Shown here: in pieces, positions 35,901-45,830 of the stretch | Position numbering within the stretch: the first letter of the stretch is position 1 | How the letters are laid out: each line of letters starts with the position of its first letter | Source of the DNA: UBA1413 sp964650525 | GTDB taxonomy: Bacteria > Bacteroidota > Bacteroidia > Bacteroidales > Prolixibacteraceae | DNA: 64,000 nucleotides | Assembly: GCA_964650525.1 (NCBI GenBank) | Contig: CAZYUA010000002.1 | Coordinates: 1-64,000 of the forward strand | Direction: 5' to 3' | Translations under genes and position numbers: made by a program | Notes under the pieces: generated by a model | The model's database searches: none | Told to the model about the DNA's origin: nothing | What the model saw: the letters and a program-made list of their open reading frames with translations, nothing else

Positions 35901-37810
35901 GTATTGGTCGTGCGGAGCCGGTCGTTCGACCCCCCCACCCAACTCAGCACCCCTGCGGTGAAGGAAGGAAGCACATTGCCGGAACTCCCCGGCGTGATGG
36001 AAGCAGCATACCACGAGTTGATGATATCCACGGTAAGCCGGTTGTTGAACAGGGTGGTGTCGAGCTGTTCCGCACCGAAATCCCATACGTCGGTCTTTGC
36101 GTTGCTGATGACCGGTGCGGGGGCATTCTCCACGGAAAGCCCGTGGATATAAACCTCAGCCGTGGGGAAGGAGGCGCTCCTGAGGGTGGCGGTGATGGCC
36201 CTTGCCGCCCCCTTGTAACTGAAACTGCTGGCTCCGCAGGCGCCCGCACCGATGTTGTGGGCTGAAACAGAGCCCAGTACTTCGCCCTTATCCCCCGAAA
36301 ATTCAAAAACCGCATCCGTAGCACTGCCATACATGCAAGTACCGAATGTTATGGTGGCGTCTCCCGCCACAAGGAGTTGCAGGGAGTTGCCGGGGAAAAA
36401 TACCGCCCCATGCTGGGCGTCATGGTACCCGAATTTTCCCGACAGGGTTTCCGTATTGCTTTTTATTGTGACAAGCCCGTCGTCGGTGAAAAATTCGCCA
36501 TACCGCACCGAACTGTACGACACCTGTGGCAAGACGGTGCCATCGGCGAAATTGTAGGAATAGGTCTTACCGGCTTCCGGTTTCGCCAACAGGCTGTTAT
36601 CCGTAACTTTTATCCTGTAGCCCAGGGGTTTGGAGCCCTCACCGGAATAGGTCACCACCAGGGTGTCTCCGCTGACCGCCACCGAGGCAATATCCCCGGT
36701 GAACGAGGGAGTATAAGCTGCCAGATCCTTACCCGCCAGATTGAGACGGACCCATGCCATCTCGTCCGTGACAATGACTACCCCGCCCCCAATGACAGTC
36801 ACAACAGGTAATTCGGACGGAGAAGCCCCTGAAGCCAGATTGATCACCTGACCGTTCAGCGTCAGGGTGCCTGCTTTGGCAACCCAGGGATCCAGTTCTA
36901 CCGAATAGGGCACCGGGACCAGCTCGATAGCCGGGATGTAGGTGGTTCCCGTAAATTCCATGGTTATGGTTCCTGCAGTACCTGCATAGAGGAAACTGAA
37001 CGAAGCCCCATCCTCATGAAAACAGGTGGCCGTCTGAGTAGTGAGGGAAGTTTTGTCAAAACTGCCGGTTGCCGACGAAACCGTCACTGTGCCGTTGGAA
37101 TAACGGCAGCCCCCTGTTTTAACCGTAGTGTTTCCGGCAACCTGCAGAGTTATCCGGTTGCCCGTTTTGAAAACCGAACCATGGTCCGCCCCATTGTACT
37201 TGTAGGCATTGCTTGGCCCGCATTCGACCTTGAACAACCCTTTTTCAATGGTATAATTCCCGTTGAAACCTGTTTCGTTGGGAATGATGCTTCCGTCCCT
37301 GAGGTCGAAATAATAGACGATATTTTTCCCTGCTGCTGAAGCGTCGGCGCCCTTTTGCGAGGGGATAACGGTAACGGAGGGCAGATAAAGGTCGTTTCCG
37401 GTACCGGCGACCGTTGTGAAGGTAAGGGTGCGGGCAGGCCCGGAATAGACAAAGTCGTAGGTATCAGCAAGGTCATTGACGACTTTGGCGGGCTGGGTAC
37501 CGAGGTCGCCTGCCGCAAGGGCTGTGCCGGTCACGTTCAGTCCCGAATGCTTTGAACCCAGAAACCGGACCGTACTGCTCCCCGGAACAGCAAGGGTGAT
37601 CACCCCGCCGGCTTTCATGTTCAGTCCATAGGTGGCTCCATGTAACGTGTAGGAACCCCCGCTTAAGGTCAGGGTGCCGTCTTCGCTCTTTCCGGCAGCA
37701 ATGAGTACCCCGTCCCTGAAATCATAGGTCCGTGCTCCCGGCGGTTGCCCGGCTGCCGTGGTAAAACCCACCATCAAAACAGCCATAATGGTAAAGATTC
37801 TTTTCTTCAT
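32972..37810 (-). CDS. T9SS-exported multidomain pectinesterase (CE8)
   Basis: From the ATG at 37810 the precursor has 1612 aa and a signal peptide (MAVLMVGFTTAAGQ). The catalytic pectinesterase domain is near the C-terminus: it starts at VHVGADKEYKTIGEALAAV, and shows RQDSFYGG (about residue 1333), GAVDYLFG (about 1356) and FGRPWQ (about 1425), the family Asp, Asp and Arg regions. The preceding 1150 residues are beta-rich modules, including three related repeats that each begin YxFxDG (about residues 29, 170 and 425). The final 75 residues (VEVFASGSRIYIS...VYNLQGSLVR...VWVVRV) are a type A T9SS sorting domain. The enzyme should de-esterify pectin outside the cell. No other pectin gene is nearby. 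Confidence 0.9.
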   Translation of the reverse strand: MKKRIFTIMAVLMVGFTTAAGQPPGARTYDFRDGVLIAAGKSEDGTLTLSGGSYTLHGATYGLNMKAGGVITLAVPGSSTVRFLGSKHSGLNVTGTALAAGDLGTQPAKVVNDLADTYDFVYSGPARTLTFTTVAGTGNDLYLPSVTVIPSQKGADASAAGKNIVYYFDLRDGSIIPNETGFNGNYTIEKGLFKVECGPSNAYKYNGADHGSVFKTGNRITLQVAGNTTVKTGGCRYSNGTVTVSSATGSFDKTSLTTQTATCFHEDGASFSFLYAGTAGTITMEFTGTTYIPAIELVPVPYSVELDPWVAKAGTLTLNGQVINLASGASPSELPVVTVIGGGVVIVTDEMAWVRLNLAGKDLAAYTPSFTGDIASVAVSGDTLVVTYSGEGSKPLGYRIKVTDNSLLAKPEAGKTYSYNFADGTVLPQVSYSSVRYGEFFTDDGLVTIKSNTETLSGKFGYHDAQHGAVFFPGNSLQLLVAGDATITFGTCMYGSATDAVFEFSGDKGEVLGSVSAHNIGAGACGASSFSYKGAARAITATLRSASFPTAEVYIHGLSVENAPAPVISNAKTDVWDFGAEQLDTTLFNNRLTVDIINSWYAASITPGSSGNVLPSFTAGVLSWVGGSNDRLRTTNTALTRYDQNIASATGYTGRIYVNSAAAAGRFLSLALGEDDEVSLVTRTDAGGTINFQYVADPAAQTDQETLTDLTTLTFTARAAGVYHIFDTQGKPSYFRVYRKDATYATLTGTVDLSQAPGIPGNYALLFTNKAGKSWKATMTPTGYSVKLPAEYTYSLSLSDAGGYILAGSDTLPVGPNPEPFPVAIRKIDLFTLSGAVTGLGGQLAKLTLVFTPDPAAGKIYQPVPEISITGGTYSVMLEPGCRYTISALGVNDYYPVPDTITLGNADATATLDFLSKTRYPVSIHASGLTAEQQAALGLTFTNLHESGYAYGFEAGAGITLRDGTYQITVHGLDAWPVEPALISNLTVSGAAVSKPLAFKPVTRWSFDDKPIPNGTETYRGLLFTGAISSEVAKGHLTAKSGSTIRIPVQPGTRIRITYYYSADFTVGGGPAYTTSSGSTSTFEYASYAYPEAEQGYVTVAVGSGAGTTYITEISLSPVVAYKPVVHVGADKEYKTIGEALAAVGAMDRSSGERVTVVIDPGNYEEMLVITVPDVTLKNGAALTSIGLVNKGVDITPGAVRITSYYGHGYSYYSMGADQKWNGELLQVNRENGYQSYENKGSGTTNGSYWNATVVISANGFVAENIIFENSFNQYVSRKESEDVVVMWSSGGKGIRPADYGNTSVQDKSFVERAAALAVTNNTDKVVLNNCRVVGRQDSFYGGSGTRVVVYKGEMMGAVDYLFGPMTAVFYKTGLVMNTSDNSSDAAYLTAAQQSSGRGYLMYECTVKSTLPGSETASAYLAKPGYFGRPWQATTSEVVFFNTTVETSDFPGYAGKSLISPVGWTNTLGGESKKMYEYGTIEKSGENNLASRASWSTVLTTPTLTDGTTVTTFNFTKGSDGWDPIPGLVAADPATGTANPARAANVEVFASGSRIYISSVTTPARVMVYNLQGSLVRSFETGTDTAFHAAPGVWVVRVCSSGGTKSVKVVTR

Positions 37811-37861
37811 AACTGCACGATATTTTTTGTCATTAAACTTCAAAGCTGAGACCGGAAGATC

Positions 37862-38758
37862 CTATTGCATCCAATCCTCCTGCAGGATATCCCCCTTTAT
37901 GCTGATTTTAATCATCTTTACAGGGAGGTAGCGACCGCTTTGTTCGCGTGCGGAGAGCGCCAACCGGATCAATCCTCCGCAACAAGGAACCTCCATGACG
38001 GCAACCGTCAGCGTGTTTATTTTTCCCTGGATGATTAAGGCCTTGAGTTTCTCAAGGTAGGATTCCTGGTTTGAATCGAGTTTGGGACAGGCGATGATAA
38101 CCGGTCTGCCGCGCAAGAGGCGGCCGTGGAAATCGCCCATGGCAAAAGGAACACAATCCGCGCATAACAAAACATCAGCACCCTGCAAAAAAGCGGCTCC
38201 CGGATTGATCAGATGGAACTGGACAGGCCAGTGCCCCAGCTGTGAGGGGCTCCCCGCCATCCCGGATTCAGGGTCCGGAAGGGCACCTGAGCCCGGCGCC
38301 GGGATCATCCTGAGGTCCTGCGGCCGCGTTCCGGGGCAACCGGAATGAGCAACCGAACCCATTACACTACCTGGAATTACTGCTGATTTCACTGAACCAG
38401 TCTCTTCAGGCCTCATATCCACCTTGTGTTCCTTGATATAGGCAATTGCCTCGTCGAGATAACCCTGTTCACCATGCTTCCGCAAGTGATCCAGATGGGC
38501 GAGGATGGTATTTCGTCCCTGAGGAACGATATTCTCCATTACCTTTTTCTCGTTATAAGGCTCAGCCTCCCTTACTTCTACAGAAATTGCCCCCTCAGGA
38601 CACCGCCCTATGCAGGCACCCAAGCCGTCGCACAGAAGATCCCCCACCAACCTGGCCTTTCCGTCGATGACCTGCAAAGCTCCCTCAGGACAATCAGGGA
38701 TGCACAAACCGCAGCCATTGCACTTTTCTTCGTCAATCCGGATAATCTTTCTTAACAT
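37862..38758 (-). CDS. Ferredoxin-domain protein of the dicluster type
   Basis: The 298-aa protein opens with two 4Fe-4S binding segments. The first is complete (C13, C16, C19, C23 in CNGCGLCIPDCPEG). The second has C43, C49 and C53 in CDGLGACIGRCPEG and seems to lack one ligand, as in related DGLGACIG proteins. After a linker, the C-terminal half has further Cys (LLCADCVPF, ACPKLDS, VPCCGG). This layout occurs in anaerobes, where such proteins are taken to carry electrons or deliver Fe-S clusters, though the partner is unknown. It precedes the pectinesterase by 51 nt on the same strand, probably by chance. Confidence 0.8.
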   Translation of the reverse strand: MLRKIIRIDEEKCNGCGLCIPDCPEGALQVIDGKARLVGDLLCDGLGACIGRCPEGAISVEVREAEPYNEKKVMENIVPQGRNTILAHLDHLRKHGEQGYLDEAIAYIKEHKVDMRPEETGSVKSAVIPGSVMGSVAHSGCPGTRPQDLRMIPAPGSGALPDPESGMAGSPSQLGHWPVQFHLINPGAAFLQGADVLLCADCVPFAMGDFHGRLLRGRPVIIACPKLDSNQESYLEKLKALIIQGKINTLTVAVMEVPCCGGLIRLALSAREQSGRYLPVKMIKISIKGDILQEDWMQ

Positions 38759-39137
38759 AAGGTAAAATTTATCAGTCCGCTTTTCAATCCCAAAATTTTC
38801 TCAATTCTTCAAGTATGCAAATATATGGATTAAACGGTCCTGCCCAACCCCGGAAATTACCTGAAAGTTAACGGCAATCAATGGTATACAATCCAGGGCA
38901 AGCGTCAGACCCCCTTCAGGCCGCAAGGAGCGGGATTGGATACCCTCCGGGTTAGCCAGGACTGTCTACTGACATTTTTTTCGCCACCCTCTTGAAAATG
39001 GTGCCTTACAAAAAAAAATTACCGGAGACATTGGTAATCATCTCCGGTAATTCGCATCCGTGCAGCAATATTTTTTCAGGTTGCCCCGCACATTCCGGCC
39101 TCTTGCAGCCTGAAAGGATGAAAAAAGCTTGAACAGT
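38759..39137. other. Intergenic region without a gene
   Basis: The 379-nt stretch between the lipoprotein stop and the ferredoxin-domain gene holds the terminator described at 39010-39051. I see no convincing ORF, RNA gene or promoter in the remainder. The part near 38880-38990 is GC-rich and the part near 38760-38830 AT-rich, probably containing the promoter of the ferredoxin-domain gene. Confidence 0.5.
39010..39051 (-). terminator. Rho-independent terminator for the lipoprotein gene
   Basis: A perfect 11-bp stem (39018-39028 with 39041-39051, sequence ATTACCGGAGA and its complement) encloses a 12-nt loop. On the minus strand the stem is followed by a run of T (positions 39018 down to 39010), so it terminates transcripts of the gene at 39138-39713. 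Confidence 0.8.
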
Positions 39138-39713
39138 TTATAATTCTTTAATTTTCTGCCCGGTCTGAAGATCTTTGAACCCTTCCATCTTCCCGGCCGG
39201 GATCTCCTCTTTGCCCAGTGATTTCATTACCAAACCGAAGTCGGTAACATCCAGCGACAGGTCAACGACAAAATCAGCAGGAAGGACTACAATTCTGAAA
39301 ACCTGATCCAAAGATTCAGCAGGCAACAGGGTTTTGAGATCGACGGTTCCATCCAGAAAAACCTTCACATCAACCAGTGTGAAATCGAAATTATACTGCA
39401 GGACCCCCTCATCCAGGAGGATCGTCTGGGGAAGCAGTCTCCACACGTCGAGGGTTTTACCCTTTTCGGTTTCTGTTTGTTCCCAAAGTAAATAGACCAG
39501 GACTACATCGCTGTCGTAAACCTTGAACGTTTGGGGAAAATCGTAGTAGAGGGTCCAGTTGTTCTCAGCAGTAAAATCTCCTTCAATTTCAAACACAGAT
39601 CCCAAAAAAGAGTCACCATCCAGCCCATCAATCCCGTCCCTGCAGGTTGTGCATTCGCAAGCCGGCAGTAAAGCCATGGCCAGCACCAAAGTCACTGCTG
39701 TTATTGTTTTCAT
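39138..39713 (-). CDS. Hypothetical lipoprotein
   Basis: The ATG at 39713 gives a 191-aa precursor with a signal peptide and lipobox cysteine in LLPACECTTC. Right after it comes a short collagen-like GIDGLDGDS segment, which in Bacteroidota lipoproteins often serves as a linker. The rest is an all-beta domain (TAENNWTLYYDFP..., DVVLVYLLWEQT) of about 150 aa that I cannot name. The longer start at 39779 adds residues without signal character. A good terminator follows the gene. Confidence 0.75.
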   Translation of the reverse strand: MKTITAVTLVLAMALLPACECTTCRDGIDGLDGDSFLGSVFEIEGDFTAENNWTLYYDFPQTFKVYDSDVVLVYLLWEQTETEKGKTLDVWRLLPQTILLDEGVLQYNFDFTLVDVKVFLDGTVDLKTLLPAESLDQVFRIVVLPADFVVDLSLDVTDFGLVMKSLGKEEIPAGKMEGFKDLQTGQKIKEL

Positions 39714-39901
39714 TGTTTCCGTATTAAATGTTAACGCAATATGACAGTCCGATAACAACATTGGTGCCAATTTCGGCATTTTGCATTATAATATCATTTT
39801 CGTACCGGCACTTTTTCAAATTTACTGCGCATCCGTGCGGCCGGAATGGGATATAAAACAGCGATCATACTTATTTGTTGTTATTTTCGTTGTTTGAATT
39901 G

Positions 39902-42900
39902 ATGAATTACAGGAAAAGGATGAATGCGTTGAGCTCGCTGCTTTTCATCCTGGTTTTTCTTGCTGCCGGAATTGTTTCAGGTCAGGAGGAACCGGGCGGC
40001 CTCTATGTGTCGGGCAAGATTACCACAGAACAGGGGAATGTCAACGGGACCATCATCCGGATGACGCGTAACGGAAAGCCCATGACTGATTACCAGGTTC
40101 TCCCGGACGGAAAGTTCAACCTCCGGTTTGAATTCAACAACCACTATGAACTGGTATTTACCCGTCCGGATAATTTTTCGCAAAGGATCACGGTCAATAC
40201 GATAGTGCCTGTTGCCGTTCTGCGACGCGACCGGAAGTTTCCACCCTTCCCGGTTGATGTTCACCTGTATACCGAAGTGAAGGGAGTGGACCCTACCTTT
40301 TCGGAAAACACAACGGTAAAAATCTACTATTCGGCATCGGTTGACAATTTTATTCCCGAGGTTTATTACAACAGTGCCCAGATTAAGAGGCTGATCGAGC
40401 AAGCTATCTGGCAGTCGCAGAATGTGACCAAAGAGTCGGAACTGTTGAAAAAACTCACAGCAGCAGAATTAGCCGTCATGAGAAAGGAGTATGATGGTTT
40501 ACTTAAAAGGGCTGGTGAAGAATTCGACAAGGGAGATTACCTGTCATCGCTCGATCATTATGAATCGGCCGGAAGGATATTCCCGGATGAGCAGTATCCC
40601 AAAGACCGGATTGCGGAAATCAGGGATCTGATTGGTGTACTCGGGTTGCAGGCAGAACTGGAGCGGAGGACGGCAGAGCAATATGCCCGCTCGATCAAGT
40701 TGGGGGATCAGAATTTCAGTACCGGAAATTATGAAATTGCCAGGAACCATTACGACCAGGCGCTCGTTATCAGGCCGGGAGACAGTTATGCAGCCAATCA
40801 GCTGACCGCCATAGTCAAAGCCCTGGCAGAGGCTGAGGCCGGCAGGAAATATGGCACCCTGATTAACCTGGCCGACAAAGCCAGGGATGAGATGTTGTGG
40901 GAGGAGGCAAAAACCCGTTACAAGGAAGCGGCACAGTTGAAGCCGGGAGAGTCTTACCCGGGATCCCAGATTGCCCGTATCGATGCCATATTACAGGAAC
41001 TTACGCTGAATGCCGAGAAGCGGGCTAACTTTGAGGCAGCTGTTTTGAACGGCGACGTCTCCTATGCCAAACAGTTTTATTCGAAGGCGATTTCCTACTA
41101 CGAAAATGCACTTACCTACAAACCCGACGATGAGGAGGTTTTAGCCAAAATTGCCAAAATCGAAAAGGAACAGAAGCAAATTGCCGGTAAGCTCTATTAC
41201 GACGAGACCATAGCCACGGCCGATAAGGCTTTTGCCCGGGAAGAATACCAGCAGGCCCGTGAGTTATACCTTACGGCACAATCAGCGCTCCCCGGACAAC
41301 CCTACCCCGCCAGGCAGGTGGAAGCGATCGATCAGATTCTTGAGAAATATGATCTTTACGACCAGTTGATCCTCAAAGGCGATGATTTCTTAAACCGGGA
41401 AGAATATGCCGGAGCCAGGGAAGAATTCCGAAAAGCCCTGGAAATAAAACCGGGTGAAAGCTACCCCGTTCAGAAGATGAAAGCCATAGACCTTGCCCTG
41501 GCAGAACAGGCAAAGAGTGAACAGGCATACAGGCAGGTGATAGCCTCAGCCGACAAATTATTCAATGAAAGGCAGTACCCGCAGGCGAGGGCTGAATTCA
41601 GGAAAGCACAGGAGATGAAACCCGGGGAGAGTTATCCTGCCGCTATGCTTGAAAAAATTACCGCTCTTGAACAGGAGCAGGCAAGGCTTGTCCGGGAGCG
41701 CGAAGAAGCAGAGAAAACGCGGTTGCTTTCAGAACAGGAACAGCAGAACCGGCAGTATCAAAGTCTCGTGGATGAGGCAGACCGGCTGGCAGAAGCTAAA
41801 GACCTGGTGGCTGCGATCGGCAAGTTCAGGGCAGCCTTGGAGGTGAAGCCCCAGGAGAGTTATCCGCTTCAGCGTATCGAAGAGATCCGCGGCATCATAA
41901 GCCGGCAAACGGAAGCCAGAAAGGTCTACGACGCAGCGGTGGCCAGTGGAGACAAAGCGTTCAATAACAAGCAGTACGGACCGGCCAGGAGCGCCTTCCT
42001 GGAAGCCCGGAAAGCCATCAGCGAGGAACCCTACCCTGGTCAGATGCTGGCGAAGATCGACGCCGCCGAGGCGGAAGAGGCGCGCCTGGCCGAAGAAAAG
42101 AGAGCCGCAGAGGAGGCAGCCCGCATGGCAGCCCTTTCGGAAAAGGAACGGCAGTATGCTACACTGATCACCCAGGCCGACGGATCGTTTGACCGCAGGG
42201 AGTACTCCTCTGCCATCGCAGGATACCGGTCGGCGCTGAAGGTGAAACCGGAGGAGGCCTACCCCAAACAGAAGATCGCCGACAGTGAGCGGATCATGGG
42301 GGAAATGGCTGCCGCCAGAAAGGTTTACGACGCAGCGGTGGCCAGTGGAGACAAAGCGTTCAATAACAAGCAGTACGGACNNNNNNNNNNNNNNNNNNNN
42401 NNNNNNNNNNNNNNNNNNNNNNNNNNNNNNNNNNNNNNNNNNNNNNNNNNNNNNNNNNNNNNNNNNNNNNNNNNNNNNNNAGGCGCGCCTGGCCGAAGAA
42501 AAGAGAGCCGCAGAGGAGGCAGCCCGCATGGCAGCGCGCGACAGATACGATGCCGCCATTCTGAAAGCTGACAAAGCCTTTACCGGCCAGCTCCCTGAGG
42601 AAGCCGAAAAAGGGTACCTGGAAGCCCAACTGATACTCCCGGAAGAATCTTACCCGGGTACACAACTGCAAAAGGTCGCTGCACTGCGGTTAAAGCTCCT
42701 CAGCGAAAAAGCCGGCCAGTTGGTGACAGAAGGGGATCAGGCCCTGGCTGAAGAACGGTTTGATGAGGCCGCGACCAAATATAGGGAAGCAAGCCGGCTG
42801 ATGCCCGCCGATGAGCGAATCAGAGAGAAACTGCAGGCGTCGGACCGCCTCAGGCAGGAAAAAGAGAGTGCCCTGCGGGATGCCGAAGCCCGTAACAGAG

Positions 42901-43856
42901 AATACAACCGGCTGATCACTCTGGGAGACCGTGCCTTTGATGGGAAACAGTACACCCAGGCAGGCGGTAATTACCGCGATGCCTTACAAATCAAACCAGA
43001 CCAGGAGTATCCCACCATACGGATTCAACGGATCGACAGCATCCTGCAAAAACAGGAAACGGATAATCAATACCGCAGCCTCCTGCTGGCTGCTGATGCC
43101 GCCTTCCGGATCCGCGACTGGGTTCCTGCCAAAGAAAACTATTCCCAAGCCCTTAGCCTGAAACCCGGCGAAGTCTATCCCCTGAAACAGATCCGGGCAA
43201 TTGATGAAATACTGGAACGACAGGCTCCGAAACCCCAGACAGAAGTCATTTCCCGCGGAAGTACGACCGAAAGTGAAAAAATTGCGACACCTGCCGTACA
43301 GACCGGACCAACACCCAGGAAATATAACGACGAAACAGAAGCTTTATATGCCAGCATCATCACCACGGCAGACCAGTATTTTACAGGTAAGGTATACAAT
43401 GTATCAAGGGCCTGGTATTACAAGGCACTGGAGGTCAAACCCGGAGAGGGTTATCCGTCCGGCCGCATCAGTGAGATCAACGGGATCATAGGTTCCATGC
43501 AGCTTTCACAGCGGGACCGTGAGTTCCAGGACTACATAGACCGGGGGGATGAATCATTCCGGAACGACCAGATGGCAGTGGCACGATCCTGGTACAACAA
43601 GGCGCTGGCGATCAGGCCCGGAGATGAGTACCCGCAGTCGCAGCTTTCTGAGATCCAGATGAAGATCAACGAACGGATACAGGGAAGCGCAGAAAAGACA
43701 TTTTCCGGTTATCTGGAGCGCGGGGACCAGTCATTAGTCAAAAAGGACTACAATGTTGCGAGGGTGTGGTATCAAAGGGCGTTGCAGCTGAAGCCCGGTG
43801 ATCGGGTGGCAGGGGAAAAACTGGAGGCTGTCAGGAAAGCCATGGCAGGAGAATAA
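39902..43856 (+). CDS. Giant TPR-like repeat protein interrupted by an assembly gap
   Basis: The gene spans the 100-N gap at 42381-42480. The N-terminus has a signal peptide (LLFILVFLAAGIVSG) and a carboxypeptidase-regulatory-like domain (VSGKITTEQGNVNGTIIR). After about residue 185 the protein consists of some fifteen repeats of 60-75 aa of the form Y..ll..AD..f....Y..A...Y..AL..KPge.YP...i..ID, interspersed with charged EAEEARLAEEKRAAEEAAR coiled-coil linkers. The upstream and downstream parts are in frames that differ by one base across the 100 N. A near-identical repeat unit just upstream predicts 96 missing bases, which brings both into one frame. With 96 bases the protein has 1316 aa from this start. 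It is probably envelope-associated; the partner is unknown. Confidence 0.8.
42381..42480. other. Assembly gap (100 N)
   Basis: Exactly 100 undetermined bases lie inside a tandem repeat of the giant TPR-like gene. Sequence before the gap matches 41922-41981 and sequence after it matches 42078 onward almost perfectly, so the gap replaces the interior of a second repeat copy whose real length is probably 96 bases. Confidence 0.95.
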
Positions 43857-43878
43857 GGTACCGGGAAGTACCGGAACC

Positions 43879-45588
43879 TCACGAATGCTTCAGCTTGCTG
43901 TGGCTTATTCCGTAGGTGAAATAGATTACCAGGCCAATGACCAGCCACACCAGAAACCGCAACCAGTTGGTGAGTCCCAGTTCGCTCATGAGGTAGAGAT
44001 TGGTGAGGAGTCCGAGGACCGGGATCAGCGACCATTGCCGGATAATAGAAAACAGGGTAGTTACCAGGGCTATCAGGACAAAAACCATCCGGGGCAGGTG
44101 TACGATCCATGAGGAGCTGTGGGTTCCGGCTGCTTCGGGTGTAACAAACAGGGGACCTGACCGCATCACCAGGGTTACCCCGATTACCACTGCCCACACG
44201 GGTATTAAAAACCACCGGCTGTTCAGGTAAGGCACCCTGAAGGTTTTACGGTCAGCCTGGGGAAACCCCCGCGGGTGCAGGATGAGAACCCCTCCTGAGA
44301 CCAGCACGAAAGCGAACAGGGTTCCGATACTGGTCAGGTCGGTAACTTCGGTAAGGTTCATAAAAAGGGCAGGTACGGCGACCACGATTCCGGTGATGAG
44401 GGTGGCAAAGGCAGGGGTTTTGAAGCGGGGATGGAGCCTTGAAAAGCGGGGTGGCAGCAGCCCATCCCGGCTCATGCTCATCCATATCCGGGGTTGGCCT
44501 ACCTGAAAAACCAGCAAAACACTGGCCATGGCGATCACCGCACTCAGGGCGATAAATCCGGAGAGCCGGGTGAGATGGATTTTTTCAAAGGCAAACGCCA
44601 GGGGATCAGAAACACCCAACAGTGTGTAACTGACCATGCCTGTAAGGACGAGGCTGATGGCCACGTAGAGGATGGTAGTGATCACCAGGGAAAAGATCAT
44701 TGCGCGGGGTAAATCCCGGCGGGGATTCCTGCACTCTTCTGCAGTTGTGGAGATGGCATCAAACCCTATATAGGCAAAAAAAACGCCGGAGACACCCTTG
44801 AGAACCCCACCAATCCCATTGGGAGCAAAAGGGCTCCAATTGTCGGGATCTACATAAAAGGCGCCCACGGCAATGACCAGAAGAAGGATGCCGGTTTTGA
44901 GCAATACCATGATGTTCCCGGCGACTTTGGTTTCGTAAATACCGATGTAGACCAGCCAGGTGATAAAAACCACGATGGCCAGGGCCGGGAGATCGGCAAT
45001 AAGTGGAATACTCCCCAGCCGGGGGGCCGCAGACCACGCTTGCCAGGCACTCCTCAGGGCAGGTTCGAGCGTGTCAATAGAAACACCCGAAGCGACCAGA
45101 CCGGCAGCTGTCTGGTATCCTTTGAGGGCACTCACATAGTCGATGGTCAGGAATTCCGGAATGTGAACCCCGAGGCCGGTCATCAATCCGGTGAAATAAC
45201 CGGACCAGGAGATGGCCACGGCGACATTTCCGATGGCATATTCCATGATCAGGTCCCAACCGATGATCCAGGCGATGAGCTCTCCAAAACTGGCATACGC
45301 ATAGGTGTAGGCACTGCCGCTGATTGGAATGGTGGAAGCGAACTCTGCATAACACATGGCCGAAAGTCCGCAGGCTATCGCGGTAAAGATGAACAGCAGG
45401 GAGACCGCCGGACCACCCGAAGCCGCAGCCGTACCTATGGTGCTGAAAATCCCGGCCCCGATGATGGCAGCAATACCCATAGCAGTCAAATCCTTTACCC
45501 CCAACTGCCGCTTCATCTGGTCCTGACCTCCCTCTCCTGCATGGCGAAGGATCATTTCCACCGACTTCTTCCTGAATAGATTTTGCAT
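43879..45588 (-). CDS. Amino acid permease of the APC superfamily
   Basis: The 569-aa protein has about fourteen hydrophobic helices and the APC hallmark at the start of the membrane domain (GVKDLTAMGIAAIIGAGIFSTIGTAA, the unwound helix-1 GAGIF motif). The FFAYIGFDAISTTAEECRNPRRDLPRAM stretch is the conserved helix-6/loop region of cationic amino acid transporter-like (CAT, YfnA-type) members. It imports amino acids through the inner membrane, probably in symport with protons. Substrate cannot be read from the sequence. It is convergent with the TPR-like gene (22-nt gap), and the opposite side faces the dehydrogenase gene. Confidence 0.9.
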   Translation of the reverse strand: MQNLFRKKSVEMILRHAGEGGQDQMKRQLGVKDLTAMGIAAIIGAGIFSTIGTAAASGGPAVSLLFIFTAIACGLSAMCYAEFASTIPISGSAYTYAYASFGELIAWIIGWDLIMEYAIGNVAVAISWSGYFTGLMTGLGVHIPEFLTIDYVSALKGYQTAAGLVASGVSIDTLEPALRSAWQAWSAAPRLGSIPLIADLPALAIVVFITWLVYIGIYETKVAGNIMVLLKTGILLLVIAVGAFYVDPDNWSPFAPNGIGGVLKGVSGVFFAYIGFDAISTTAEECRNPRRDLPRAMIFSLVITTILYVAISLVLTGMVSYTLLGVSDPLAFAFEKIHLTRLSGFIALSAVIAMASVLLVFQVGQPRIWMSMSRDGLLPPRFSRLHPRFKTPAFATLITGIVVAVPALFMNLTEVTDLTSIGTLFAFVLVSGGVLILHPRGFPQADRKTFRVPYLNSRWFLIPVWAVVIGVTLVMRSGPLFVTPEAAGTHSSSWIVHLPRMVFVLIALVTTLFSIIRQWSLIPVLGLLTNLYLMSELGLTNWLRFLVWLVIGLVIYFTYGISHSKLKHS

Positions 45589-45799
45589 AACCGGGTTTTG
45601 GCGCCATAAATGTAAAAAAAGAGATCCGATATTAGACTAAAAGAAAAATCTTATGATCCGGAAGCGGCTTCCGGGCGGGATGTCCGGAAATCTGTAACCA
45701 CGCGGTACCGTAATTAAGGGATCGCCGGAGGTGCCAGCGTTCACGTTCATTCATCCGGGAATCTTTTCTGGAACCGTTGCATACCATCGGAAATAATAT

Positions 45800-45807
45800 T
45801 TAATTTG
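45800..45807 (+). promoter_or_regulatory. Possible -7 box TTAATTTG
   Basis: TTAATTTG differs from TAnnTTTG at one position. A TTG lies 20 nt upstream, the right -33 distance. The ATG of the dehydrogenase gene is 23 nt downstream. Confidence 0.35.
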
Positions 45808-45830
45808 TAAGAGAAACGAAAATTTACCCT

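Noticed and set aside
35225..36265. Plus-strand 346-aa ORF inside the pectinesterase gene
   Set aside because: It is antisense to a gene with clear domains and has no recognisable motif.
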